The notes beneath the pieces were generated by a model that did no database searches, was not told the DNA's origin, and saw only the letters and a list, made by a program, of their open reading frames with translations. From Halisarca cf. caerulea (Eukaryota; Porifera; Demospongiae; Chondrillida; Halisarcidae), in NCBI GenBank assembly GCA_963170055.1, contig CAUJGJ010000378.1, positions 232,501 to 277,500 of the forward strand: a stretch of DNA of 45,000 nt, given 5' to 3'. Position numbers and translations under genes: made by a program. This document shows positions 32,701-44,600 of this stretch, piece after piece. Every line of letters starts with the position of its first letter. The first letter of the stretch is position 1.

Positions 32701-33239
32701 GAGAGTCTTAAACTATGCAGTTCCATTTCCCCAATCAAATCATAAATATGCTGAGGGTAGAACAATAGCTGAATATGGGTGTATGAAAACCAATAAAGTG
32801 GCAAATGATGTAGGATTACCACAGGGCTACACAAAAAGGTTTGACCAAAAAGCATCCTCCAAAAAACTTATAACAAGACTTAGTGTAAATGAAGCAAGCA
32901 TATAGGGTTAAACAGGCAAAGGATAAGAGAGACATATAGGGCATTTATAGGGTTAGATGAGCATAGGACTATACAGTCACGCTTGGCTATATGGGTATAA
33001 GGCTAGACAGAGTTCAGTTAGACTGAGTGCAGACTGTGCTACTCCTACATCCCACAGCACAAACATATGAGAGGGATGTAGTGAATTGCAGTAGCTGATA
33101 GATAATGTGGGTTTACGCAGCTTTCCCTATAACAAGATCACAAAAATGTATGATCGCCTGATAATACAAAATAAAGGGAAAAAATTATCTCAAAAATTGA
33201 ATATTATACATTACAAACTAGTACCTCACCTGAAATGCA

Positions 33240-33818
33240 AGTGTGTGTTCGGGTCCTACTGAATCACAAGTGTGTGGTTGGGTCCTACTGGATCACAAGT
33301 ATGTGGTCGGGTCCTACTGGATCACAAGTGTGTGGTCGGGTCCTACTGGATCACAAGTGTGTGGTTGGGTCCTACTGGATCACAATTGTGTGATCGGGTC
33401 CTACTGGATCACAAGTGTGTGGTCGGGTCCTACTGGATCACAAGTACGTGGTCTGGTCCTACTGGATCACAAGGGTGTGGTCGGGTCCTACTGGATCACA
33501 AGTGTGTGATCGGGTCCTACTGGATCACAAGGGTGTGGTTGGGTCCTACTGGATCACAAGTACGTGGTCGGGTCCTACTGGATCACAAGGGTGTGGTCGG
33601 GTCCTACTGGATCACAAGTGTGTGGTCGGGTCCTACTGGATCACAAGTGTGTGGTTGGGTCCTATTGGATCACAAGTGTGTGGTCGGGTCCTACTGGATC
33701 ACAAGTGTGTGGTCGGGTCCTACTGGATCACAAGTGTGTGGTCGGTTCCTACTGGATCACAAGTGTGTGGTCGGGTCCTACTGGATCACAAAAGAGTGTG
33801 CTCGGGTCCTACTGGATT
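33240..33818 (+). repeat. 29-bp minisatellite, array 3
   Basis: About 20 units of the shared 29-bp sequence, with variants 'acgtggtc' and 'gggtgtggtc'. On the minus strand the first unit starts in 'gaaatccagtaggacccgag', about 30 bp after the predicted stop codon of gene A. Confidence 0.95.
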
Positions 33819-33845
33819 TCTTCAACTCTCTCCAACTTTAGATTG

Positions 33846-34258
33846 TCAATAACAATCATCTGCATGGTAAACCCACACCAGGAATGAGTGAAAGTATTCT
33901 TACGACACCACATGTAATTACCAGAAAATTTCCCTTGCAAAAGTGCTTCTCTGACATCTTTCACAAGCAGTGGAAATCCTGTCAACTTAAGAGCTTCAAA
34001 CACTGTCTTCCAGGTACGTGGGAGGTCTCCGGTACCCTCTTCACCACACAGCCATCGGTGGGTCATCTCAATGAAGCAGTCCTCTACAATTGCAAGACAC
34101 CGCTTGTAAACCTCATTTGTGATCCTAGTCTCCACATGTAAGTAGACAGAGAACTCCTTCCATCTGGAGTACATCTTCCTCCCAACAAGACGCCAGAGAT
34201 TGGCTTCAGTGAGCGTCAGATCACACTGGAATTCTGCAAATGAATGGCAAATGACTAA

Positions 34259-34333
<75 letters not shown>

Positions 34334-37300
34334 TACTAGTCTCCTTGACAGATTACACCATATGGCGTAAGAAAAACGGCAATTGTAAGATTAGTCGTCC
34401 TTCCGCTGTAGAAGGCCCTTTTGCCTTCTAACTTGCTTCAAACACAGCCTGAACGGCGCTTTACAAAATGATATGTGAATATTGCACAAAGGACGATAAT
34501 CGATCAAAAACTAGTGAAAAGTCTTTGAAACAAATTTGGTGTTCACGCTAAACGTTCTTGTAGCTTCAGCTTGTCAGTTATATGCTGAATAATAATTATT
34601 TTATTATGTTCATTCACGAAAAAAATAGTTATATGCCGTTGCTTTGTTGACCGTACCGCTGCTTTGCCAAAGAGGACACTATCATCATGTGTTTCGAGCT
34701 TATAAAGTTATTCTTGCTTTCTTTTAAACTTTCGCACTTCCTCCCCATGTAGGGAGACTTTTACACCTGTTTCAGAGAATATAAATTCGGCCATGAGGCA
34801 TTTGCATGACATAATTAATATGGCATACAATCGGTTAATAAAAGTATCTAATAGTATCTCACTTGGAAATTGTGTACTGGCTTTGGGATAGGGTTTTGGC
34901 TTTGGCTTTGCTTGTCTGTGAGGGAAATCCCCACCTAAAAGGACCAGACAGCAACACAATTTTGTGAACACCATAACATGACATCACATGGTCTGTTACT
35001 TCACAATCCACACACATCACAACATGTACGATATACACATGAGTGAGGTACAGTACCTTCAATACGATGCGAGGTAGCAAGAAAGGTCGATGTGGAAATG
35101 TGTATTGGACCCTACAGTGAGAAGGAGGAAAGGGGTTGGGGCATTGAAGGGAGTGATTCAACTCCCTCACATACACAAACATTCCACACACACACAGTAC
35201 AACAGACAAATTCAAACATTGTGTGATAATCAATACAGTAGTGCATGTAAAACTTTACAAGTAATTTCATCTTGTTGTCCTTACCGGGACTGGACGGATT
35301 TCCTCTATCTTCTTCCTGATGTCATGCATGGTCTTCTCCATCTCGAAGCGCCCAATGGCATCAAGTAAGGTCTTCCAGGTCACAATGCGGCCATGTTCCA
35401 ACCAGTACTTCAACATGGAGTAGTAGGCATCATCACCGTCTGTTTCACTCCTGTCAAGCGAGTTCAATGTGTGTTCATCTAAACTAAGAAGACGACCTAC
35501 ACGCTTCCATTTTCTCTTCTTCTCAATGATATCAGAAAGCTCCTCCAATTGAGCAAATTCTGGTTTCTGACAAAGAATCTGATCATCTCTTACAAGACGA
35601 TTACCTGACATTGCCACTATCGCAGATACAAGATCCCCCCCGAATTCACCTCCTCGTAAACTTTTCAATGACATAAGACACTCGATGCTTTTCTGCTGTA
35701 CTTCCTTAGGAAGGTGAGCCCACAGTCCTGGTCTACCACCTGCTCTCTCAATCATGCCAGCAATGTCATGGAGCTCAAACTGACGAGCTACATCAAGTGG
35801 GCTCAATCCATTAGGGAAGAGCTCGTGAATGGTGTACTTTGTCCGAGGATGTGATATAAGCCTTGCTGCATACTTTCTTTGAGCCCCGTCCAACCAATCT
35901 CCAAATTTTGGGATAAGCATAGACAAATGCAAAGGATTGATTGCCTCGTGCTGATCACATGTGAAAAGGTCATTCAATGAACTGTCAATTTTGCCATTAT
36001 ACACATGATGAGACAGAAACTGGATCAATTTAGGCATTCTCTGCTTATCCAAAGGATAGTCAGATTGCAGCATGGCATCAAGAATGTCAACATTTCCACT
36101 GACTGCAGCCAAACACAATAATTTATTGATATTAATGAGATTGTTACTACTTAGAGTAGAAATAATGTCAAGAATGCAATCACTCTGAATTTTAATGCCA
36201 CAAGCATAACAGAAAGCCCTTATCCAATGAATATCACTTTCGTAAATGAAGATATAATCATATAAATTAATCCCAAATGCATCAGGAAGATTCTTTCCTC
36301 CAACTATTTGTAATTCATGCACTGATTCAAGACAACGTGCTGCTATTGCACTGTGCATTGGAGTTGATCCCAAATTGTCTGCTATGTTGACATCCAATCC
36401 TCGCTGCGAGAAGAAACCTATGAGATCTGTATGACCTCTTATGGCTGCAAAATGGAGTACTGTTGTACCAGTGGAGGTTCTCAGATCAATTCGACAACCT
36501 CTCTGCAATAACAATTTAACAATACTCGTGTATCCATATTCAGCGGCAACATGCAAAGGATTTACACCTCGGGGATCTATGAGATCAAGTGGACAGCCCT
36601 CATTCAACAACAGGGAGACTATATCCTTACTACCTTCTGCTACAGCCTGATGTAGAGGGGTTCCTTGTTCACCGGCTACCACTGTCATTGAATCCTTTCC
36701 ACCTACCTTCAGCAATGTCACTATTGCTTCCTTCAAACCATCGATAGTTGCTCGATGTAATGGTGTCAATCCCCTCTCATCTACGATATTCACATCATAC
36801 TTGGCAAGTTCTTCCATGGCTGCATGCCTCTCATTTGCTAAAGCTCTTGTAAATGGTGTTGACCATGTGTTGTCAAAGCTATAAACATCACCACCCTTCT
36901 CTATGAGCAATTTGATAGCCTCAACATGTCCATTAGCAGCTGCTCGGTGGAGTGGAGTTCGCCCCTCACGTGTACTGTCCCTCGCATTGACATCAGCTCC
37001 TCTCTCAAGTAAGAGCTTCATGATCTCAATCTGACCAAATGCTGACGCCCAATTCAGTAGGGAACGTTGCTCATATGTTGAATGCACTGATCCTCCAGAG
37101 TTGAGAAATCCTTTTACAGTGTAAATATCATTGTTTATGATGGATATAACAACCCTTGTCAACAGAACGTCACCCTTTTCAATGCCTTTAGGTTTACGGT
37201 CCATAACAAAAACATGCTCATACTCTATGGGCTCCGCTGCCTGTTTCAGGAAGTGTTTTACCTTAACATGACCATGTGCTGAAGCATAGATCAAAGGGGT

Positions 37301-38023
37301 CAACCCCTTGCAGTCAATAGGATCAATACGACACCCTGCATCCACAAGATATTGCACTACCTTTAGTTGCCCGTCACTGGCTGCGCAATGCAGGAGGGTA
37401 CGACTATCTTTATCCTTCAGATTAACAGGAATACCTTGCTCTACGTACCACTTCACCCTAGCAATGTCTCCAGATTGAGCAGCATTGAAGATATCACACC
37501 ACATGGTATTAATGGTTTTAAAGATCACAGTGCTCTCTACGGAATGCAGACCTCTTTTCCTGAGAATTGAAGCATGGTAGTCAATAGGATCAATGCGACA
37601 CCCCGTATTCACAAGATATTCCACTACCTCAAGTTGACTGACACTGGAAGCACAATGCAGGAGGGTACGACCATTTTTATCCTTAAGATTTACAGGAATA
37701 CCTTGCTCCATGTACCACTTCACCCTAGCAGTGTCTCCAGATTGAGCAGCATTGAAGATATCACACAACATGACATTCATGGCTTTAAAGATCACAGTAC
37801 TCTCTAGGATAAGCTTGTCTCTCTGCCTGTCAACAGAAACCGATAAATCTACATGCCCATTCTCTCCTTGACTAGCAGCATCTCCGGGCTGAGAAACATG
37901 CATATTCTCATCTGGCTTTTTGGCACTAACACTTCTCACGATGTGGGCCATACTCCTGGAAGGAGCCACACAACACATTCTGTCCATTAGCAGTCTTATC
38001 GCCTGCAACTGACGATGATCCAT
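33846..38023 (-). CDS. Gene A: ankyrin-repeat protein with two death domains
   Basis: Exons on the minus strand: 38023-35285, 35111-35057 (55 nt), 34934-34863 (72 nt), 34233-33922 (312 nt) and 33859-33846 (ending DDCY-stop). All have GT-AG borders, giving about 1,060 residues. The first in-frame ATG is at 38023; the frame stays open a little upstream. The order is: two copies of a DIFNAAQSGD ankyrin module, then about a dozen ankyrin repeats (RTPLHRAAANGHVEAIKLLI, GTPLHQAVAEGSKDIVSLLL); a linker region; a first death domain near residues 820-910 (KWKRVGRLLSLDEHTLNSL, YYSMLKYWLEHG, WKTLLDAIGRF); a proline/lysine-rich linker encoded by the small exons; and a second death domain. No frame break is seen, so this is the best candidate functional member. 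Ankyrin/death proteins act as scaffolds in apoptosis and immune signalling; partners are unknown. Confidence 0.88.
33922..34233 (-). CDS. Gene A, second death-domain exon
   Basis: 312-nt exon with acceptor 'tttgcag' and donor 'ctg|gtaatt'. It encodes MYSRWKEFSVYLHVETRITN and DLPRTWKTVFEALKLTGFPL, aligned without gaps to gene B's exon. If the donor is not used the frame continues to 33809, ending LKLERVEEIQ, so an unspliced longer C-terminus is possible in gene A only. Confidence 0.85.
34260..34329. repeat. CA microsatellite in a gene A intron
   Basis: (CA)n of about 70 bp, at the intron position matching gene B's array at 24266. Confidence 0.95.
34350..34850 (-). mobile_element. Dispersed repeat family X, copy 3, in a gene A intron
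   Basis: Matches 28440-28860 in reverse orientation ('gaaggcccttttgccttcta', 'cgttcttgtagcttcagctt'). Gene B's matching intron is about 147 nt against about 630 nt here, so this insertion explains the size difference and postdates the A/B duplication. Confidence 0.8.
34863..34934 (-). CDS. Gene A, 72-nt linker exon
   Basis: Between acceptor 'ccttttag' and donor 'ccaa|gtgag'. Encodes GGDFPHRQAKPKPKPYPKAS followed by TQFP, a basic proline-rich linker between the two death domains. Gene B has the same exon at 24378-24449 with GDFSHRLGKPKLKPYPKAS. Phase 1 to phase 1. Confidence 0.75.
35057..35111 (-). CDS. Gene A, 55-nt linker exon
   Basis: Between 'ctcactgtag' and 'gaag|gtactg'. Encodes GPIHISTSTFLATSHRIE. 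Gene B has the same exon at 24570-24624 (GPTHISTSTFLGASHHIE). Conserved borders and frame support it as real. Confidence 0.75.
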
Positions 38024-38187
38024 TATTATCGAATACTTTCTTCTCAAATGCTCTTTCTGACTACACTTTGATTCGGAATATTTCTACAGTGGATGTGTAA
38101 TCACAACATAATTACCTATTATTAATAATTTTCAAATACGGAATCCAAATTTACATATTATTATTATTATTAATACCACAATATTGC

Positions 38188-38364
38188 GTGTACAGGCACT
38201 AACTTTCGCGGGACGCATACTTCATGAACGAATCAAGAACTTGGCTGTAATTCATGATTATATTTTCACAAGTCCCTAGTGACTAAGTATCTAATCTTCA
38301 TGAATCCTTGTTCATTTGCGAAATTTGCGAGAATAAAGTCCCGAGAAAATTAGTACCCATACGG
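38188..38364. mobile_element. MITE related to the element at 20241
   Basis: The left end 'tgtacaggcactaactttcg' pairs with the complement of 'cgagaaaattagtacccata' at the right. The consensus matches the 20241-20477 ends. It sits just upstream of gene A. Confidence 0.65.
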
Positions 38365-38369
38365 TACTT

Positions 38370-39890
38370 TCTGTAATGAACTGAACACAGTGTGGCTCAG
38401 TTTTGGCTGTTGTTTTGGTCTGAAAGCTAGGAGAACCATATACAGTTTTGAAAAGACAAAATCCAAATATACGCTAAACGCGCAAAGCAGCAAAATTAAT
38501 ATTATACATAGCACCAGTGTTTGGTGTAAGCGGCAAGACTAAGATTGTTAACACGTAGATCAACTGCAGGAGGCCTTGAGTCAGAGACCAAAGCGTAAAA
38601 TGTTACTTCCCTATATTGAAACTTAAAATTATTAAAAAGCTGGCTCAATTTTAAGCAAGAAACCTGGAAACAGGAGTGGCACCGAATGATAAATCGATCA
38701 GACGTGAAGAAAAACATGAACTGATGATCAAGTGTTTCTGTATAGTGATGATGAAGCTACATCCTTAATGGTCAATGATGAATTGAAGATGATATCTACA
38801 GGAAGGATGCATGCAGTGTTCAAGTAAACATTGAAGTCATGTATATAGCTGTATTATTCGGTTCCCTGTCTTTGTCATTGATAACAGTTACTGTACTGCT
38901 CTGATTTTAAATTATAATAATATTATATCTGATTGTGTATACCCATATGTAATTCAGATGATAATTGTTTGGTTTATTATGGAAAATCATAGTAAATTAT
39001 ACACATGCAGTTACTGCAAAATAAGTTTTGCTGGATTAAATTCATCATTTACGCAGCCTAATCAAAACGCCTTAACAAGATGAAATACATACGCTAAAAG
39101 GTTGCAATGGTAGTTAAAAGTACTGAGTCAGAAAATCACATCTGGCACGCAGGTAGCTTGTGATCGCACAAATTACACATGTGTGCAAAAATTTGCATGC
39201 ACGCATTGAACACTATTACCATAATTGAACATTGCATACAAGCAGACACCTATATATGTATTGAGGCTGAAGTGCAATAGATGACATCTTGTCGTTTTGT
39301 ATAGCCGATGATCCATAAGTTTGTCTTTGCTTCCGTCTTCTGCCCAACGATCTTCCAGCAAAATACGAAGTGACTAACTGTAGTTACGAGTAATGATTCT
39401 TCCTTCTGTGCGCAAAGTCGAAACAAGACGTTTTCGACAGAGCAATGATTCTCTCTTTGTAGTAGTGTGACAGTTGAAGAGGCATGGTCGCGACAAGCAG
39501 CTTTCAGCAAAATCTGATTCCATCTACGAAGTGTACTGTCCTAGACAAATTCCGATTATTTTAACACCACATCTGATGCCAAACCTCAGCTTAGAGCGCT
39601 ACTATGGCATATATTTTAAATGTACATTTTTTGCGAATTCCTCTGAGATTAGTATACCCAGCATTTTTACATGTGCTTTTTACATGTGCTTTTAACATAC
39701 GTGTAAATATTTTACACATGAGGCAACTGCGTGATGCATGTACATATGGCTCAGTACTTTTAATCACCACTGTAGGTTAACACTCCCCTCTTAGAAATGA
39801 GACAGTCTATAGACCAACTCCCAATGCATATAATCCTTCCTGCATGTAGGCATCAACACTTTGGCAAGGAAGTATCATTATTAGATCATC
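38370..39890. other. Intergenic region, nothing recognised
   Basis: AT-rich, with only short open frames on both strands. No gene, RNA or clear repeat was found. Gene A's promoter would be expected nearer its start at 38.0-38.2 kb. Confidence 0.4.
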
Positions 39891-39899
39891 AAGCTAACC

Positions 39900-40330
39900 A
39901 TTGTACATACGAGTCATGAATATTAAGGGTGTAAAAGCCATTTAAAATTGGTAAAAGAATGTATGATTGACACAGGATTGGACAAAAAGGCATTTAATTT
40001 ATCAAAAAAGGATTCAAAATCTCCAAAAACACTTGGAACCAGGGTAAGTTACAAAACCGGTACAGGGCTAGGTTGGCAAAGGGCAAGACAGGCATAGGGC
40101 TAGACGAGCATAGAGCTACACATACATGAGGCTAGATGGGTATAGGGCTAGACAAAGTTAAGTTGGAATAAATGCACACTGTGCAAATTCCTACATCCCG
40201 CATGTGCAGCACATTGCACGCATGTACTGCGGGATGTGGGAATTTGCACTGGGTGCAAGTGCACCCAGTGCAGATCGGATAGTCACCTAAACTGAACATT
40301 CTACGGCCAAACATCATGGGCAGTGTAGAA
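39900..40330. repeat. Fragment of a fourth copy of the duplicate block
   Basis: 'acaaaaaggc', 'ctccaaaaacacttggaac', 'gggctagacgagcatag' and 'cacactgtgcaaattcctac' match, in order, bases about 780-1380 of block copy 1 and the same zones of copies 2 and 3. No 29-bp minisatellite or ankyrin gene follows to the right, so this copy is truncated. Confidence 0.75.
40181..40269. repeat. Two adjacent hairpins
   Basis: 'gtgcaaattcctacatcccg' (40181) pairs with 40229-40249, 20 of 21 bases. Directly after, 'actgggtgca' (40248-40257) pairs with 40260-40269 across a 2-base gap. Decayed forms of the first hairpin occur in the other three block copies. Confidence 0.85.
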
Positions 40331-40590
40331 TGTCTATGCAAATGTGGTTATCATTATGATAGTTAACTGTAATGCACCCATCAAAGCGTTGCCCCACCTC
40401 CCCCATGCTGGCAAATCATGGGGTTTAGGTAGGGATTTGACTCCTAATATGGCCTCAGATGGGAGGGTTTCACTCTTCAATAATACAATGGATCTATTGC
40501 ACAATCGCCACGTGTTGTATACCCAGGCGAACATCTTGTTGGATTTCAAGAGTAGTAGTAGTAGCACTTTTTCAGAGCAAATGGGGTGCA

Positions 40591-40671
40591 GGGTGCACAT
40601 GGGATTCGAACCACACTTCTTTGGTTCCAAAGTCATCATTATATAGCTACCACTGAGCCACTCCTGCACCC
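40591..40671 (-). mobile_element. tRNA-derived SINE-like sequence
   Basis: The minus strand starts GGGTGCA and ends TGCACCC. It holds an A-box-like TGGCTCAGTGG and a B-box GGTTCGAATCC, the internal RNA polymerase III promoter of tRNAs. The T-stem does not pair properly and the acceptor/D-arm spacing is off, so a working tRNA is unlikely. A trinucleotide run (about 40553-40563) lies downstream in its orientation. Confidence 0.6.
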
Positions 40672-40679
40672 TATGACTT

Positions 40680-41320
40680 AACATTTTCTCAACTTGCCCT
40701 GACTGCCGTGTCATGTAGGTGCATGTGCTTTATAGTCAATTTCAAGTAAATCCCCGATTGTATGCCATGAGGCTTTGGTGGGGATTCACCTCCTCAAGCA
40801 TGCCCCAGGGGTGGGATTTCACTTCCCATGAGAGGTGAATCCCCATGCCCCCCCTTGCCTAACCTACACCCGCATTGGGTATATAGGGTAGTAGATTGAT
40901 AGGTGCATGATCTGCAGTTGCTGTAAAATGTAATGTAGCTGTTTGAAGACTTGTAGGATCTACGTCCTGTGCCATGGGTATCATATACATGAACTGGGAG
41001 AAAAAGGGATAACAGCAGCGCGTACTAACGCACGGGGTGCCTGCTCGAGTAAATCGAAGATACTACAATCATAGACGCCATACTACAACATATACAACGA
41101 GGTACTTATGAGAAAACACCATTTACTAGTCTCAAATTTATTGGTCAGATCAAGCTTATATTAGGCATAACGTAAAAATACAGAGGAATGTGTAGTTTTA
41201 CCGCTGTAAGCTTTGTCTCAGTCCGGAACTTGAAGACTGGCTTGATCTCGATATACCTCCTCCTCCTTTCTGCCGAGCAGTCTACGACAAGCGTGTTTGC
41301 TCGACACGTGACGTTTACCG
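40680..41320. other. Intergenic region, nothing recognised
   Basis: Non-coding with a C-rich patch near 40840-40870. No feature supported. Confidence 0.4.
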
Positions 41321-41332
41321 AAAGTGAGGCAA

Positions 41333-41569
41333 ATGATAACGGAAACGATTAAATTTTGTCATTTCTGTACAGGGAGTTTACATTGTCAAACCTCTTTACA
41401 AAGTCACTCAATACAACATCACTCTCCCTACAACAACACTCATGTTGGGAACTGGTTCACTGGTCTCTGTACAAATACTGATTACAACAGCAACTTGGTT
41501 ATAGCAGCACAAAGCAAGGGAACCCATGCCTGGACGGCCCGGTGTCATGCAGACTCGGAGGTTTGACAT
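41333..41569 (+). CDS. Hypothetical open frame or exon
   Basis: An open frame from ATG 41333 contains THVGNWFTGLCTNTDYNSN and GTHAWTARCHADSE, which looks more protein-like than the surroundings. A possible acceptor 'tctgtacag' precedes the better part at about 41372. I recognise no domain. It could be an isolated exon or chance. Confidence 0.2.
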
Positions 41570-41829
41570 GTGTACCGGCCATATAGATACTATAGATATG
41601 TTTGGAGTATCTATATATGATTAACCCATCTACCTAGCTGTTTACCCAGTCAAGCTACTTTAATATATATAGGCACCATCTATATAGCCCAGTCTTGGGC
41701 TTGGTTATATTATACCAAGGAGCACAAAAAACCAAAGCAAGGACCACAGCTAATGGAGAGGAAGATGGTAAGATAGTGGTGCATCACACATCAGTGAAGA
41801 GTCCCTCAACATCCGGAATGCGGGTTTAA

Positions 41830-43760
41830 CAAAGGAGGAGGTGGATTGGGCTTACAGCATGTGCAGAGGGATCGAGATGACTCCTGGAAAGGATTGCATC
41901 TCAGCAACTGTGATGTGTTCCCTGACACTGAACTGGGTGTGGACAACCCTTAGGCTATTTAACCTGTGTTGGAAGAATGAATTGGTTTCATCCTTGTGGA
42001 AGAAGAGTGTCATCATTCCAGTCCTAAAGAAGCGAGGCAGAGGGCCATGTGTTACTGACAACTTCCGCGGTATATCTCTAAACCTCTGTGGTATACATAT
42101 AAAGTTCTGTGTACGATCCTAAATAGGAGGCTGTCCTTGATAGCTGAGGAAGATGGGCTCATTGTTGATGAACAGGGAGGGTTTCATAAGTTGAGAGGAT
42201 GTACGTAGAGATCAAATTCTATCTTTAAATTTGATTCCATTAGCCCAAACTCGAATGTCAGGAAGGGACAATGGTATGTTTGTAACTTTTGTGGATTTCC
42301 GTAACTAAAAGGCGTATGATAGGGTCAACAGTGAGAAGCTATGGGTGTGTCTAAAGAATCCCGGGGTGGGAGGTCGTATGCTAGAGTTTCTTCCAACCTC
42401 TTGTGATCATGATGACTATTATTGTGAAGTAAAAGTAGGTGGAATGAATAGTGAGGAATTCTTGACAAGTGTGGGGCTGAGACAAGGATGTGTGCTTTCT
42501 CTGTTGCTGTTCTTTCTTTACATTAGTGGTATGGTGGTTGAGCTGAGAGGATGGGAAAGGGGTGTGAAGTGTAATGGGGTGGTGGTACCAGGTCTTCTAT
42601 TTGCTGATGACACAGCACTAGTGAGGATGCCAATGGTATGAGGGAGAGCTTCGAGTGTATGGTCAGATGGTGCGATGAGTGGGGGGTTGAGATCAATATG
42701 GAGAAATCTGGAATTATGCACTTAAGGAAGAGAACAATTAAGAGATCCAACATTCGGTTTGTTATTGGTCACAGAGAGATACCAATGGTGGCTGAGTATA
42801 AATACCTGGCCCGGGATGTATGATTGATGAGTATGGTAGAGTGTAGAGCAAGGATGGGGAGGAGTGCATTGAGCATGTGGATGCAGAGATGCAGGTTTTC
42901 TGTTGGGGATTTGCATATTGGAACATACAGGGAATTGATGGCAGCCATGGTAGATACTGTTGTGATGTATGGGGCCGAAGTATGGGGATGCCTGGGGAAA
43001 TTGAAGATAATTGAACAACTACAGATGAGAGGATTCCGGATGTTTCTTGGTGTGAGCAGATACCATCCCCGGACAGCACTAGGAATGGAGATGGACGTAC
43101 TACCTTTAGTGTGGGAGGCCAGAATCAGATGCATGCTATATTCTGGTATAAGATAATGTGTAGTCCTGTGTATGAAGGGAGGTTACTGAAGAGGACAGCA
43201 CTTGAGGCTTTGGGAAACGGTGGGAGGCAAGGATTAGGAAGTTACGGGCATGTGCTAGACATTTTGGATGGGTTGGAAGACTTAAGTGGAGAATCTGTGG
43301 AAGGGATAACTCAGAATGCATGAGCTTAATGAGGGGAATTGCACGGGGAAGAGTAACAGAAGAGTGGGGTAGGGATTTGCAGGGAAGGCCTAAACTGAAC
43401 ATCATGAAGTCTCTGTACGAGAGTGGACACCGATCCAGCTGTGCATGTGTGCCCAACAAGGTACTCATCACGCACATATACCGATATCTAAATACTTCTG
43501 TACTGTAGCGGTATCTCCAGCATCGTGGCCAATTAAGTTGAGAGAGGGTACGTACTAATCCGTTTGGAATTGAAGCTGGGAGATGGAGGGGGCTTACAAG
43601 GGAGGAAAGGATATGCATATGCATGCACTGTTCACTGGGAGAAGTTGAAGATGTTTACCACTGGATGATGCGATGTATGGCATGGGCAGAGAGTAGTACC
43701 CTACTGATTGAGAAGGTGAACTGCAAGATTGATGTACACAGTTTTGCTGATGAGGAGTAG
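41830..43760 (+). pseudogene. Decayed non-LTR retrotransposon reverse transcriptase
   Basis: Pieces in different plus-strand frames follow the order of a LINE reverse transcriptase. They are LVSSLWKKSVIIPVLKKRGR with DNFRGISL (about 41970-42090), FVDFR..KAYDRV with an in-frame stop (about 42285), GLRQGCVLSLLLFFLYISGM (about 42475), the catalytic box LLFADDTALV (about 42595), VEINMEKSGIMHLRKR (about 42685), MYGAEVWG (about 42968), and a C-terminal cysteine/histidine motif near CMHCSLGEVEDVYHWMMRCM (about 43620). Several stops and frameshifts break it, so it is inactive. No endonuclease domain is seen upstream; it is probably 5'-truncated. The clade is not assigned. Confidence 0.85.
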
Positions 43761-44065
43761 GCAGATTATAATTACGTAATGGATATAGAGCATGTACCGA
43801 TTGTCACTTGATGAAGAGCATAGAAGTGATATCGATGTGGAATGAGAGATTGATCCGAATTTTATAAGGAATGATTGTCCTGAACATGTATGACTAACTC
43901 TAAATAATTATATATATAGGTTGCATGTACATGTGCATGCATGTACTTGTGGTGCATAGTGCGCATGCTGCATTGGACCTTGTGTTGCATGGTCCTAATG
44001 TCGTGAGACATATTATAATATTATATGGTGCACGGAAATAATTTTATAATAATAATAATTATACT

Positions 44066-44175
44066 GTGCATGGGAAAGTTTTGAAAATTTCGCGAAGTAG
44101 ACATGCTTGATTTGCAAAAAAAAATTTTCACAAAAATCGCAAAATCTAGGGATTCGTGAAACTTTCCCGGTACAT
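44066..44175. mobile_element. ~110-bp foldback element
   Basis: 'tgtgcatgggaaagttt' at 44066 pairs with 'aaactttcccggtaca' at the right end. 'tttcgcgaa' and a poly-A/T core lie inside. Non-coding MITE-like hairpin. Confidence 0.65.
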
Positions 44176-44294
44176 GTTATACCATAATGCCAAGTGTCCC
44201 TGATTTACTTGAATTTAATTGCAGGACATCCCTATATATAGCTGCAATATCCTCTGCTATGCAAACTTGATGTCTGCATGTGTCTGTTTATGCA

Positions 44295-44300
<6 letters not shown>

Positions 44301-44335
<35 letters not shown>
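44301..44335. repeat. GT microsatellite
   Basis: (GT)n run of about 35 bp. Confidence 0.95.
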
Positions 44336-44337
<2 letters not shown>

Positions 44338-44600
44338 TCCATAGTGACCGAACAAAACTCTCATATATCAAATGATCAACACATAATTATCAATAATAAT
44401 TATTAAATTAACAGCAAGAGTCAAAATCTACCCATAACCATTCCTGCAGAGTGGAATCATTGCAAAGGTGGTATGTATAAATAAAATGGCGAGAGTGTAG
44501 TATATGCATACAACAGACAAGAGAATGCACATCTATTGTACCACAACAGCACATCTATATACTGTACCACAACAGCATATAATATCACGGTATATTTACA

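Larger units (their letters stand above)
43770..44600. other. Intergenic region with small repeats
   Basis: Apart from a foldback element at about 44066-44175 and a GT run at about 44301-44335, I see no feature. Confidence 0.5.

Noticed and set aside
33809..33921. Extended C-terminus of gene A by reading past the 312-nt exon.
   Set aside because: Gene B is not open at this point, whereas both genes share a consistent donor and a DDCY-stop last exon. Kept only as an alternative.
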